Position numbers and translations under genes: made by a program. From an uncultured Spirochaetales bacterium (lineage in GTDB: Bacteria > Spirochaetota > Spirochaetia > Sphaerochaetales > Sphaerochaetaceae), in the NCBI GenBank assembly GCA_934271365.1, contig CAKQRI010000001.1, positions 160,910 to 224,909 of the forward strand: DNA of 64,000 nt. Reading direction: 5' to 3'. The notes beneath the pieces are model-generated. The model was given only the letters and a program-made list of their open reading frames with translations, searched no databases and had not been told where the DNA came from. Below are positions 16,451 to 25,486 of the stretch, one piece after another. Position 1 is the first letter of the stretch. Each line of letters begins with the position of its first letter.

Positions 16451-17359
16451 ATGAAACCTACATTAGTTGTTATGGCTGCAGGAATGGGGTCAAGATATGG
16501 CGGAGTCAAGCAGATTGATGCAGTAGGTCTCCATGGAGAGACTCTTCTTGATTTCGGTGTCTATGATGCATGCCACAATGGTTATGGAAAGGTAGTATTC
16601 ATCATAAGAAAGGATATTGAGAAGGATTTCCGTGAGCGTCTGTTTGACCGTATTGCAAGGAACATGGATGCAGAGTATGTGTTCCAGACTCACGATAGCC
16701 TTCTTACACCTGAAGAGTCAGCATTGAGCAAAGAGAGAACTAAGCCATGGGGAACAATACAGGCTGTACTATGTGCGGAGGATGCTGTAAAGACTCCATT
16801 CACTGTTGTTAATGCAGATGACTACTATGGCAGAAGTGCTTATGAGACAATGGGAACATATCTTACAGGCCTTAAGAATGATGATACAGCCCATGCTATG
16901 GTTGGATTCATTCTTAAGAACACTATGTCTCCTTCAGGTTCTGTTTCCAGAGCTATCTGCAAGCTTAAGGATGGAATACTTGTAAGCATGGAAGAGAATA
17001 CTAAGATTCTCTGGAAGGACGGTCAGATTGTATCTCAGAAGGAAGATGGAGATGAGATTCTTACAGGAGATGAGCCTGTATCAATGAACTTCTTTGGCTT
17101 CACTCCAAAAGCTTTCGATAGCTTCAGAACATACTGGGATGATTTCAAGAAGTCCTCAATAAGAGAACTCAAGAAGGAATGCCTGCTTCCTAATGGCGTA
17201 TCAGAGATGGTTCAGAAAGGTGAGGGCTCCATTAAGGTGCTCACATCTGATGATAAGTGGTTCGGAATGACATATCCAGAAGATAAGCCTACTGTTATGG
17301 CAGAGCTTGGAGCAAAGATCGAGTCTGGCTATTATCCTGAGAAGCTCTGGGAGAAATAA
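16451..17359 (+). CDS. Sugar-phosphate nucleotidyltransferase-like protein
   Basis: A 302-residue enzyme with the nucleotide-binding signature VVMAAGMGSRYGG (residues 6-18) of the MobA/GlmU/ManC-type nucleotidyltransferase fold, and VNADDYYG as the metal-binding DxD-like site. It is a stand-alone pyrophosphorylase-like domain without an acyltransferase repeat. The family is often annotated simply as nucleotidyltransferase; the sugar and NTP are unknown. A GGAGGG ribosome site precedes the ATG. Convergent with the YitT gene, with only three bases between stops. Confidence 0.85.
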   Translation: MKPTLVVMAAGMGSRYGGVKQIDAVGLHGETLLDFGVYDACHNGYGKVVFIIRKDIEKDFRERLFDRIARNMDAEYVFQTHDSLLTPEESALSKERTKPWGTIQAVLCAEDAVKTPFTVVNADDYYGRSAYETMGTYLTGLKNDDTAHAMVGFILKNTMSPSGSVSRAICKLKDGILVSMEENTKILWKDGQIVSQKEDGDEILTGDEPVSMNFFGFTPKAFDSFRTYWDDFKKSSIRELKKECLLPNGVSEMVQKGEGSIKVLTSDDKWFGMTYPEDKPTVMAELGAKIESGYYPEKLWEK

Positions 17360-17362
17360 GGC

Positions 17363-18268
17363 TCAGCTCTGAGTTACATCAGAATTTTCTGATATGCTCG
17401 TTATATCTTTATAGCCTTCCCCCAGTACATGGACAGTGTCCTGTACAATGAGGAAGGCTTTTGCATCTACGCTGTGCACGAATCTCGTTATCCTTGTCAG
17501 GTCCTTGTTTGGAATGACAACCATAAGCATCTTCCTCTTCTCTTTGCTGAATAGTCCTTCTGAGTAGATCAGCGTACCGCTCCTATCCATTTTCTTGATG
17601 ATGAAGTCTCCGATCTCATCCAGTTTCTCAGATATTATGTATACGCTTTTTGCATATCCTGTTCCCATTGAGCTGATTATCCTGTCAATCACTATAGAGA
17701 CAAGGACAGTGATGAATACAGAATAGAGCGCGCTTTCTATTCCGAAGATGAATGCAGAGAATGCGATGATTACGCCATCGACTATCATCAGTGATGTGCC
17801 CAGTGGAATTTGTGTATATTTTGATATGATCTGAGCGATGATGTCCGTACCTCCGGTATTTGATCCAGCTTTCATTACGAATCCTATGCCGAGTCCTGAT
17901 ATGATTCCTCCGTAGAGCGCAGATAGCCAGAATGACATATCCTTCGAATAATCCAGAATGCCATCATATCCGAGAAGCATATTGAAAATCATTGTGAACA
18001 GAGAGAGCAGCAGTGTTCCTATAAGCGTTCTTATACCATATGTTCTTCCAAATAGGAGCACGCCTATGATGTAGATGGGGATGGAGAGCACCATCATCAG
18101 AAGTCCTAAGCTGATTCCTGTCAGATGATAGATTATCGTTGCTACTCCGCTTATCCCACCTGGTGCGAGCTTTGCCGGTGTAAGGAATATAGCAACAGCA
18201 AATGCTGTCAGTGCTGTGCCAAGAATGATCTGCAGATAATCTGATACAATGGATTTATTGACTTTCAA
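17363..18268 (-). CDS. YitT family membrane protein (DUF161 + DUF2179)
   Basis: A 301-residue protein with about five or six membrane segments in residues 10-215 (the DUF161/YitT part, including GGISGVATIIYHLTG and GSNTGGTDIIAQI), then a soluble DUF2179 domain at about 220-290. Function of the family is not settled. The start is a TTG at 18268 preceded by AGGAGGAG, a strong ribosome site, and the chain MKVNKSIVSDY fits the family start. Confidence 0.88.
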   Translation of the reverse strand: MKVNKSIVSDYLQIILGTALTAFAVAIFLTPAKLAPGGISGVATIIYHLTGISLGLLMMVLSIPIYIIGVLLFGRTYGIRTLIGTLLLSLFTMIFNMLLGYDGILDYSKDMSFWLSALYGGIISGLGIGFVMKAGSNTGGTDIIAQIISKYTQIPLGTSLMIVDGVIIAFSAFIFGIESALYSVFITVLVSIVIDRIISSMGTGYAKSVYIISEKLDEIGDFIIKKMDRSGTLIYSEGLFSKEKRKMLMVVIPNKDLTRITRFVHSVDAKAFLIVQDTVHVLGEGYKDITSISENSDVTQS

Positions 18269-18445
18269 TGTGTTTTCTCCTCCTTCTATAATTATAGTAC
18301 ATAATGTCCAATGCTCTATTATCAGCGAGAAAGACCGAAAAATGGTAATTGCTGATTATGGTTTCAAATTTCTTGCCCCATGCTCTTGTTTTGGGTATTA
18401 TTGTTTATACAACTTGGTAAATACCAGATTTATTTGGAGATGAAT

Positions 18446-19843
18446 ATGAAGAATTTAAAGAAAGCCATTTTTGCTCTTTTAGCACTGGCTATGGTTATCT
18501 CTCCTCTTACTGCTGCTCAGGTAATGAATGTCACATGGCAGTGGAACCTTGAGGATCCAGATGTGACAGCATATCGTTATCAGCTCGGTGGTGAGAATGC
18601 TGATGGCTGGACTGTAGTAAGTGGCGATGTCAGCTCATTCAGTGCTGATTCATTAGATCCATATAGCGATTATACATTATATCTTCAGGCTACATATGAC
18701 GGCGAGCACTGGTCTGAGAGTGCTGTTTCAACAGCAAAGGCTATGCTTCAGCATCCAGTAGCAGTAGAGTCATCTGTTACACTTTTCGGCTATGAGGCAG
18801 ATATCAGAGTATTCGATGATTATATCGAGATCAGTTATCCTGCTTCTGTTGTATATCCTGCAGATGCAGAGGCCTTCTTGAAGGCTGTATATGAGAAATA
18901 TCCAGACTACCTTGCTGGATCTACATATGAGATCAGTGAAGGCGAAACTGTGCTCTCTCTCCCATTCACTCTTTCAGAAGGTGATAAGAATGCAGCAATT
19001 GAGATCTTCAAATCTGAGTTATCTGCTTATGTTGATGCATATGTAGCAAGCCTTTCTGCTCCAGTAGCAGAAGAAGCTCCTGCTGCAGTATCAGAGCCAG
19101 AGCCAGCTGTAGTAGCAGAGCCTGCTCCTGAAGTTGTAGCTGCTCCTGCAGAGGAAGTTAAGGCAGCAGAGCCAACTCCAGCTGAAGAGGTTAAGCCTGC
19201 TGAGGTTGTTTCAGTAGCAGAAGAAGCTAAGCCAGAAGAAGAGTCTGTATCAGAGCCAGCTCCAGTTTCTAAGCCAAAGTATTCAAACTTCAAGTTCTCT
19301 ATGCTTTTCGCAGGTGGTGCTGAATATAGATTCGATGATTTCAATTCATTCAATACTTCTAATATCTATCAGAGATATAGCGTAGGTCTTGATTTTGCAA
19401 ATATCATTCCTATGGGCAGGCATTTCGGTCTTGGCCTGAGGTCAGATATTTCAGTTGGTGTTATTCCTAAGGATAGTGACTATAGCAGAATCAGCTCTGT
19501 TAAGGCATTCTTCACTCCAGACAACTGGATGGAGGATACAACAGCAGATATCAAGCTTACTGCTACAATCTCAGCTAAGGGATTTGATTTCTATCTTGGT
19601 GGTGGTGTAGGTTATTCTATCTTCAATCCACGTCTTGAAGGCGCTTATACTGATAAGTATGGCCATAGCCTTGGCGATCTTACAAAGTACTTCTCAACAG
19701 CTTGGGGACCAACAGGCGTTGTAGGAATGCGCTTCTATATCGGAAATGTATTCTCTCTTGGCTTAGAAGGCGATTATCGTTACCTTCTTCCTGCTGAGAA
19801 GCACTATGGATCAGTAAATCTGGTCTTCGGATTCTCATTCTAA
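18446..19843 (+). CDS. Outer-membrane beta-barrel protein with Pro/Ala/Glu linker
   Basis: A 465-residue secreted protein. Signal peptide residues 1-25 end in LTAAQ. Residues about 28-105 look like a fibronectin type III or carbohydrate-binding-like fold (VTWQWNLEDP, YTLYLQATYDG). Residues about 200-280 are a Pro/Ala/Glu/Val repeat linker built from PEPAV, PAEEV and similar units. The rest is beta-rich and ends in FGFSF, the C-terminal Phe typical of outer-membrane barrels. The ATG at 18446 follows TTGGAG at six bases. It is followed by a strong terminator, so it is a single-gene unit. The linker may cross the periplasm or cell wall. Exact role unknown. Confidence 0.75.
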   Translation: MKNLKKAIFALLALAMVISPLTAAQVMNVTWQWNLEDPDVTAYRYQLGGENADGWTVVSGDVSSFSADSLDPYSDYTLYLQATYDGEHWSESAVSTAKAMLQHPVAVESSVTLFGYEADIRVFDDYIEISYPASVVYPADAEAFLKAVYEKYPDYLAGSTYEISEGETVLSLPFTLSEGDKNAAIEIFKSELSAYVDAYVASLSAPVAEEAPAAVSEPEPAVVAEPAPEVVAAPAEEVKAAEPTPAEEVKPAEVVSVAEEAKPEEESVSEPAPVSKPKYSNFKFSMLFAGGAEYRFDDFNSFNTSNIYQRYSVGLDFANIIPMGRHFGLGLRSDISVGVIPKDSDYSRISSVKAFFTPDNWMEDTTADIKLTATISAKGFDFYLGGGVGYSIFNPRLEGAYTDKYGHSLGDLTKYFSTAWGPTGVVGMRFYIGNVFSLGLEGDYRYLLPAEKHYGSVNLVFGFSF

Positions 19844-19862
19844 GATATCCGTTTTATCAAGA

Positions 19863-19884
19863 GGGAGCTTCGGCTCCCTTTTTT
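19863..19884 (+). terminator. Rho-independent terminator
   Basis: GGGAGC (19863-19868), a TTCG tetraloop, GCTCCC (19873-19878) and six T bases. It ends the outer-membrane protein gene. Confidence 0.92.
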
Positions 19885-20023
19885 CATAATTGACCCCTCT
19901 TATGGAATTTAGTACCATTACATAGGAGATAGATATTATGAAGATGATTTATCTCTGTATCTGGTTTATTATTCAGGTAAATTGAAATGTGCTTTATAGT
20001 ACGATGAGAGGTAAATAGATAGT

Positions 20024-20797
20024 ATGAAAAGCGGCCATATGGCGTCGTGTGTTGGCTACCTTAGATTCACTTTGGAAAGTGAAGGCTCCGAGATGGGTAA
20101 CTCCGAAGAGGAGGTATACCGTAGCATCCTTGATGAGGATATATCAGCATCTGCTGCTATTGAGAATTTTCTTCAGAGGAATAATCTTATTTATGTTCAA
20201 GAAGAGAACTTCAACCCAGTGCATCCGCACTATGCAGGGACAAAGTGCCTTGTAAATAGTTTTGGAATAAAGGACAAAGCTATTCTCAAGAACGTTGAGA
20301 AGACACTCTCCACAATAAGAACAGCTGAATTATTCGCAGAGCCAGATGATTCTCCATTGTCTCTCGATTATTTCTATATGCTTCATAAGAAGCTTTTCAG
20401 CGATGTATATCCATGGGCTGGCAATATCAGAGTTGCAAATGCATCAAAACGCACTGAGTTCATGAAGCCTGAGCATATAGATGAAGCTATAAGAAGCCTA
20501 TTCAAAGGCCTTGAGAGCTCTGACTATCTCAGAACTTATGAAGATGCAGATGATTTCATCAATGAGCTTGCATATTATATGAGTGAGCTTGAGCTTATTC
20601 ATCCATTCATTGATGGAAATGGCAGAGTCATAAGGCTTTTCTTCACTCTCCTTGCACAGCGTGCTGGCTATTCAATCAGCTGGGCAAGTGCAGATCCTGA
20701 CCATTTCCTTGAAGCTTCGATTACAGCAATTGATGGAGACTATCAGGCACTGATTGGACTCTTAGAGGAGATTGTCCTGCCTCTGAACGAGGACTGA
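20024..20797 (+). CDS. Fic-domain protein (probable AMP-transferase)
   Basis: A 257-residue Fic protein. The catalytic motif HPFIDGNGR lies at residues 193-201 with His193 as the active site. Upstream, SAAIEN at 43-48 matches the inhibitory-helix pattern (S/T)xxxE(G/N), which would make this a self-inhibited class II Fic. Fic enzymes transfer AMP or other groups to target proteins such as gyrase or GTPases. The first 25 residues are poorly conserved, and the ATG at 20093 is an alternative start; the ATG at 20024 has a GAGGT ribosome site about 11 bases ahead. Single gene, followed by a strong terminator. Confidence 0.85.
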   Translation: MKSGHMASCVGYLRFTLESEGSEMGNSEEEVYRSILDEDISASAAIENFLQRNNLIYVQEENFNPVHPHYAGTKCLVNSFGIKDKAILKNVEKTLSTIRTAELFAEPDDSPLSLDYFYMLHKKLFSDVYPWAGNIRVANASKRTEFMKPEHIDEAIRSLFKGLESSDYLRTYEDADDFINELAYYMSELELIHPFIDGNGRVIRLFFTLLAQRAGYSISWASADPDHFLEASITAIDGDYQALIGLLEEIVLPLNED

Positions 20798-20818
20798 TTT
20801 CCATTTATTGTAAAGAGA

Positions 20819-20845
20819 AATGACCATGAAGATGGTCATTTTTTT
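20819..20845 (+). terminator. Rho-independent terminator
   Basis: AATGACCAT (20819-20827) pairs with ATGGTCATT (20832-20840) around a GAAG loop, followed by T bases. It ends the Fic gene. Confidence 0.9.
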
Positions 20846-20919
20846 ATGGCTTTATAATTCTGTAAAAATAATATCTGCATTATATATGAATATTTTTAGT
20901 TTTTTTATACATAAAATAG

Positions 20920-20947
20920 TAGACTAACAATCATCATTTTGTATAAT
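20920..20947 (+). promoter_or_regulatory. Likely promoter of the arg operon
   Basis: TAGACT (20920-20925, four of six matches to the -35 consensus), a 16-base spacer and TATAAT (20942-20947). The upstream AT-rich run near 20885 includes TGAATATTTTTAG, a weak half match to an arginine-repressor site. Confidence 0.5.
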
Positions 20948-20968
20948 TATGCATTATTGGAGCATATT

Positions 20969-22000
20969 ATGATAAAAGTTGGAATAATTGGTGCGACAGG
21001 ATATGCAGGTAGCGAGCTTGTCCGGATCCTGATGAACCATAAAGGTGCAGAGCTGGTTTATCTTGCATCTCACTCATATGCAGGAAAGTGCTTTTCTGAT
21101 ATTTATCCGTATTTCAAGGGCCGTGTGGATCTTATACTCGAAGAAGATGATCTTAAAAAGGCAGCTGAGGTATCAGATGTGGTTTTCCTAGCGCTTCCAC
21201 ATGGACTTGCAAGTAAGGCGGTGACTTCAGAAGTGCTTTCGAAGTGCGTTGTGATTGACCTGGGTGCAGATTTCCGCCTGCATGATAAATCTATATACGA
21301 AGAATGGTATAAAGTCGAGCATCATGGAGAAGCTCTTATTAAAGAGGCTGTTTATGGACTGCCGGAGATTCATAGGTCTCTTATCAGGAATGCACGTCTA
21401 ATAGCAAATCCTGGCTGTTATACTACATGCTCAATACTTACACTGTATCCTCTTCTGAAGAATCATCTGATTAATCCGGATTCTATAATAATTGACGCTA
21501 AAAGCGGTACAAGCGGAGCTGGAAGAAGCGAGAAGACAGCTAATCTGTTCTGTGAAGTCAATGAGAGCATCAAGGCTTATGGTGTTGCTACACATAGGCA
21601 TACTCCTGAGATTGAACAGGAGCTGAGCATCGCTTACGGGAAGGACATCAAACTGGATTTCACTCCTCATCTCATTCCTATGCAGCGTGGAATCCTTGCA
21701 ACATGCTATGCAAAGCTTGCTGATGGAGTCTGCGAGGCAGAAATCAGTAAGGCATATCATGAAGCATATGATGATGAGCCATTTGTACGCCTTGTGGACT
21801 ATCTCCCTGAAACACGCTTTGTAAAAGGCTCAAACTATGCAGATATCTCATTCAGGATCAATAGCAGAACAGGTAGCATAATCGCAATCGGAGCAATAGA
21901 TAATCTTGTAAAAGGAGCAGCAGGTCAGGCTGTTGAGAATATGAATATAGTCTTCGGCTTAGATGAGATGTCGGGACTAGAAGGATGTGCTGGACTATGA
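20969..22000 (+). CDS. argC: N-acetyl-gamma-glutamyl-phosphate reductase
   Basis: NADPH-dependent reduction of N-acetylglutamyl phosphate to the semialdehyde, third step of ornithine synthesis. The 343-residue protein opens with the Rossmann motif GIIGATGYAGSELVRIL and contains the active-site Cys in ANPGCYTTC, with HRHTPEIEQEL later in the catalytic domain. The ATG at 20969 is chosen because the fold starts there and TTGGAGC precedes it. First gene of argCJBD; its stop overlaps the argJ start in ATGA. Confidence 0.96.
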   Translation: MIKVGIIGATGYAGSELVRILMNHKGAELVYLASHSYAGKCFSDIYPYFKGRVDLILEEDDLKKAAEVSDVVFLALPHGLASKAVTSEVLSKCVVIDLGADFRLHDKSIYEEWYKVEHHGEALIKEAVYGLPEIHRSLIRNARLIANPGCYTTCSILTLYPLLKNHLINPDSIIIDAKSGTSGAGRSEKTANLFCEVNESIKAYGVATHRHTPEIEQELSIAYGKDIKLDFTPHLIPMQRGILATCYAKLADGVCEAEISKAYHEAYDDEPFVRLVDYLPETRFVKGSNYADISFRINSRTGSIIAIGAIDNLVKGAAGQAVENMNIVFGLDEMSGLEGCAGL

Positions 22001-23205
22001 TTGAAGTAATTGATGATATAAAGCTTCCAAAGGGATTCAAGGCAGCAGGACTGCATTCAGGGCTGAAGAAAGCCAAGAAGGATATGGCTATGGTATATTC
22101 TGATGCAATCTGCACAAGTGGTTCTGCTTATACCACGAATAGAGTTAAGGCTGCTCCTGTTCAGTATGATATCTCCATAAAGGATACAGCAAAGCATGGT
22201 GTTGTGATAAACAGCGGAAATGCTAATGCATGCACAGGTAAAGAGGGAATGGAGAATGCAGAGAAGATGGCATCATATGCGGCATCCCTTCTTGGAGGAG
22301 ATGCTTCTGAGTACTTTGTCTGCTCTACAGGTGTAATCGGGGTGCAGCTTCCAATGGAAACAGTTCTTAGTGGCATAAAAGGACTTGCTTCTGCTTTATC
22401 TGATTCGTATCAGTCGTCTTTGGATGCTGCAGATGCCATCCTTACAACAGATACAGTCAGGAAGACCGTTACAGCATCATTTGAGATTGATGGCAAATGC
22501 GTGACAGTCACAGGCTTTGCTAAAGGATCTGGAATGATCCATCCTAATATGGCTACAACCCTTTCTTTTATTCTTACAGATGCAGCTGTAAGCCATAACA
22601 TTCTGCAGACCCTTCTTGGCTCAACTGTTGAGGATACTTTCAATATGATAAGCATTGATGGTGATACATCCACTAATGACACCTGTATTGTTCTGGCAAA
22701 TGGAGCGTCCGGGGTGAATATTGATAGTGATGATAAGGAAGGGCTTTTCAGATCCGCTCTTAGTTCTGTTTTAGGAGAGCTGGCAAGAAAGCTGACAAAG
22801 GATGGAGAGGGTGCAGGAAGATTCATTGAGGTTTCTGTAGAAGGAGCTAAGGATAAGAAGAATGCAAAGATCCTTGCCCGCTCTGTTGTATCATCAAACC
22901 TTGTGAAAGCAGCATTCTTCGGCTCTGATGCGAACTGGGGAAGAATACTATGCGCGATGGGCTATAGCGGAGCTGATTTCAATCCGGAAGATGTGGATCT
23001 TTATTTCAGATCAGCAAAAGGCACAATAGCCACGCTTAAGAAGGGGACTCCTGTTGTATTTGATGAGGCTAAGGCCAAGGAGATTCTTCTTGAGAAGGAA
23101 GTTGAGGTATTGGTAAAGCTTGGCGAGGGAGAAGGAGAGGCTAAAGCCTGGGGCTGCGATCTTACATATGAATATGTGAGGATAAACGGAGATTATAGGA
23201 GCTGA
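21997..23205 (+). CDS. argJ: Bifunctional glutamate N-acetyltransferase / ornithine acetyltransferase
   Basis: Transfers acetyl from acetylornithine to glutamate, recycling the acetyl group. The 402-residue precursor contains KGSGMIHPNMATTL, where the chain cuts itself between Ala and Thr; the new N-terminal Thr is the nucleophile. With argJ present, argA and argE are not required for the cycle. The ATG at 21997 overlaps the argC stop. Whether the first step from acetyl-CoA is also done by this enzyme cannot be read from sequence. Confidence 0.96.
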   Translation: MIEVIDDIKLPKGFKAAGLHSGLKKAKKDMAMVYSDAICTSGSAYTTNRVKAAPVQYDISIKDTAKHGVVINSGNANACTGKEGMENAEKMASYAASLLGGDASEYFVCSTGVIGVQLPMETVLSGIKGLASALSDSYQSSLDAADAILTTDTVRKTVTASFEIDGKCVTVTGFAKGSGMIHPNMATTLSFILTDAAVSHNILQTLLGSTVEDTFNMISIDGDTSTNDTCIVLANGASGVNIDSDDKEGLFRSALSSVLGELARKLTKDGEGAGRFIEVSVEGAKDKKNAKILARSVVSSNLVKAAFFGSDANWGRILCAMGYSGADFNPEDVDLYFRSAKGTIATLKKGTPVVFDEAKAKEILLEKEVEVLVKLGEGEGEAKAWGCDLTYEYVRINGDYRS

Positions 23206-23207
23206 AT

Positions 23208-24083
23208 ATGACAGAAAGCCAGAGTGAAAGCGTTAAGAAAGCAGAAGTCCTTATTGAAGCTATTCCGTACATAAGGAAATTCAGAGGCTCGGTAGTTGTT
23301 GTCAAATATGGTGGTTCTGCTATGATTGATGCAGAATTGAAGCAGGCAGTCATCACAGACATCGCTATGCTCAAATACCTCGGCCTGAAGCCTGTTGTTG
23401 TTCATGGTGGCGGAAAGGACATATCCTCAATGCTGAAAAAGCTTGGCAAGGAAAGCGTGTTCATAGACGGCCTCAGAGTGACAGATAATGAGACTGCCAA
23501 AGTCGCAGAGATGGTGCTTTCTGGATCTGTAGGAAAAGAGCTTGCCAAAGATCTTGAGGATGTAGGCATCCATGCATGCTCTATAAGCGGAAAGGATGGA
23601 AGGACGCTTAATGCGAAGAAGAAGCTAGATGAGAAAGGCCGTGATCTTGGTTTTGTCGGAGAAATCACAAATGTCGACACAACTCTGATACACACTCTTT
23701 TAGATGCAGATTTCGTTCCTGTCATATCTCCGATCGGAGTAGATGCTGAAGGCAGCACATATAATATCAATGCAGATTATGTTGCATCTGCTGTTGCGGG
23801 TGCCTTAGAAGCTCAGAAGCTGATATTCATGACGGATGTTGAAGGTATCCTGAGAGAGAAGGACAATAAGGATTCTCTTATAAAAAGGCTGTCTAAGCTG
23901 CAGGCTGTGAAGCTTATTAACGATGGAGTCATCAATGGCGGTATGATTCCAAAGACTGAATGCTGCATCGATGCGCTTCATAAAGGCGTTAAATCCGTGC
24001 ACGTTCTTGATGGCAGAGTACCTCATTCAATTCTTCTAGAGATATTCACAGAAGAGGGAATCGGGACAATGCTTATTAACTAG
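23208..24083 (+). CDS. argB: Acetylglutamate kinase
   Basis: Phosphorylates N-acetylglutamate, the usual point of arginine feedback control. The 291-residue protein shows FRGSVVVVKYGGSAM (phosphate-binding Lys and Gly-Gly), VVVHGGGKDIS and the C-terminal GGMIPKTECC block of the amino-acid kinase fold. It starts two bases after argJ. An N-terminal helix ahead of the kinase core, as in arginine-sensitive forms, is present in short form (residues 1-22), so inhibition by arginine is possible. Confidence 0.96.
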   Translation: MTESQSESVKKAEVLIEAIPYIRKFRGSVVVVKYGGSAMIDAELKQAVITDIAMLKYLGLKPVVVHGGGKDISSMLKKLGKESVFIDGLRVTDNETAKVAEMVLSGSVGKELAKDLEDVGIHACSISGKDGRTLNAKKKLDEKGRDLGFVGEITNVDTTLIHTLLDADFVPVISPIGVDAEGSTYNINADYVASAVAGALEAQKLIFMTDVEGILREKDNKDSLIKRLSKLQAVKLINDGVINGGMIPKTECCIDALHKGVKSVHVLDGRVPHSILLEIFTEEGIGTMLIN

Positions 24084-24091
24084 GAGGCAGT

Positions 24092-25270
24092 ATGATGGAC
24101 TACGTACAGGCTGGAAAAGATAATCTGATGAATACATATTCACAGCTTCCGATATGCTTTGACCACGGCAGTGGCTGCTATCTTTATGATACAGATGGCA
24201 ATGAATATCTTGATTTTGTTGCTGGAATTGCTGTGAATGCACTTGGATATGGCAATGAGAAGCTGGAGAAGAAGGCTGAAGAGGTGATAAAGGAAGGAAT
24301 ATTCCATGTGTCAAACCTCTATTACAATAAGTATACGGTGGAAGCGGCAGCCAAGCTTAATAAAGCAGCAGGCTCTGACCGTGTGTTCTTTGCAAATAGC
24401 GGGGCAGAAGCAAATGAGTGTGCTTTGAAGCTTGCAAGGAAATTCGGCTCTGCCTCAGGGCGCCACAAAATCCTTTCATTTGAGCATTCTTTCCATGGCC
24501 GCACATATGGAGCTGTCACATTGACAGGACAGGAAAAGTACCATAAAGGCTTTTTCCCTATTGTCCCTGATGTTGAGTATGCCATTTACAATGATATTGA
24601 TTCCGTTGAATCTAAGCTTGATGAAGGCTTTGCAGCTATATTTGTAGAGCCTATCCAGGGAGAAGGTGGGATAATACCTGCTACTGCGGAGTTTCTTTCC
24701 GGGCTCAGAAGAATCTGCGATGAACGTGATATGCTTCTTATATTTGACTGCGTTCAGTGTGGCTGTGGAAGGACTGGAAAGCTATTTGCCTGGCAGAACT
24801 ATGGAATCAAGCCTGATGTGATGACTCTGGCAAAGGCTCTTGGTGGCGGAATACCGCTTTCTGCGACAGTGGCTTATGGACGTGCTGCTGATATCCTTGC
24901 TCCTGGAGAGCATGCATCAACATTCGGAGGGAATCCTGTTGCATCTGCACTATGCTCAGTAGTTCTTGATGAGCTTTCTGGAGGGCTTGCGGATGAAGTG
25001 GCAGAGAAAGGTGAATACCTTAAGAACGGACTAAGGAAGATTGCGGAAAAATATCCAGATAAGTGCGGTGAGGTAAGAGGCCTTGGCCTTATGGTTGGCA
25101 TGGAGCTTAAGGTTGCACCTCGTACTGTAATTGATAAGGCAAGAGATAAAGGCATTCTTCTATGCTCAGCTGGATATACTGTCCTGCGCTTTGTTCCTCC
25201 TCTTATAATCTCATATGAAGAGATTGATAAAGGCCTGGCAGCAGTGGATCAGGTTCTATCTGAGATTTAG
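24092..25270 (+). CDS. argD: Acetylornithine aminotransferase
   Basis: Pyridoxal-phosphate enzyme that converts N-acetylglutamate semialdehyde to N-acetylornithine. The 392-residue protein shows FANSGAEANECALKLAR, SFHGRTYGA, the cofactor Asp in LLIFDCVQCGCGRTG and the Schiff-base Lys in TLAKALGGG. Note DCVQ where most relatives have DEVQ; a Cys replaces the usual Glu. An AGGAGG ribosome site precedes tandem ATG codons at 24092 and 24095. Last gene of the operon, followed by a terminator. Confidence 0.94.
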   Translation: MMDYVQAGKDNLMNTYSQLPICFDHGSGCYLYDTDGNEYLDFVAGIAVNALGYGNEKLEKKAEEVIKEGIFHVSNLYYNKYTVEAAAKLNKAAGSDRVFFANSGAEANECALKLARKFGSASGRHKILSFEHSFHGRTYGAVTLTGQEKYHKGFFPIVPDVEYAIYNDIDSVESKLDEGFAAIFVEPIQGEGGIIPATAEFLSGLRRICDERDMLLIFDCVQCGCGRTGKLFAWQNYGIKPDVMTLAKALGGGIPLSATVAYGRAADILAPGEHASTFGGNPVASALCSVVLDELSGGLADEVAEKGEYLKNGLRKIAEKYPDKCGEVRGLGLMVGMELKVAPRTVIDKARDKGILLCSAGYTVLRFVPPLIISYEEIDKGLAAVDQVLSEI

Positions 25271-25278
25271 AAATAATC

Positions 25279-25310
25279 GGGCTCTGGATTTTTTCTAGAG
25301 CTCTTTTTTA
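25279..25310 (+). terminator. Terminator of the arg operon
   Basis: GGGCTCTGGA (25279-25288) pairs with TCTAGAGCTC (25294-25303) with two G-T wobbles, loop of T bases, then a T run. Confidence 0.85.
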
Positions 25311-25486
25311 TTGACTTGAGATGTTTAGCATCGGGCAATTTTATTGTGCCCGAACTCAATGAGAGAGATAATAGCACAGCTTCTGATTACCTTATTGATA
25401 AGCATTAATTATTGAAATTTTTGTTGACGCTTCAGTATATGCATTGGAAAATAATGGTGTGCACGAGCACAGAGTAGGAGAACAAC

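Noticed and set aside
19027..19353. Minus-strand gene rich in Ser/Ala/Thr within the outer-membrane protein gene
   Set aside because: It is the complement of the Pro/Ala/Glu linker repeat; no start signal and no family.
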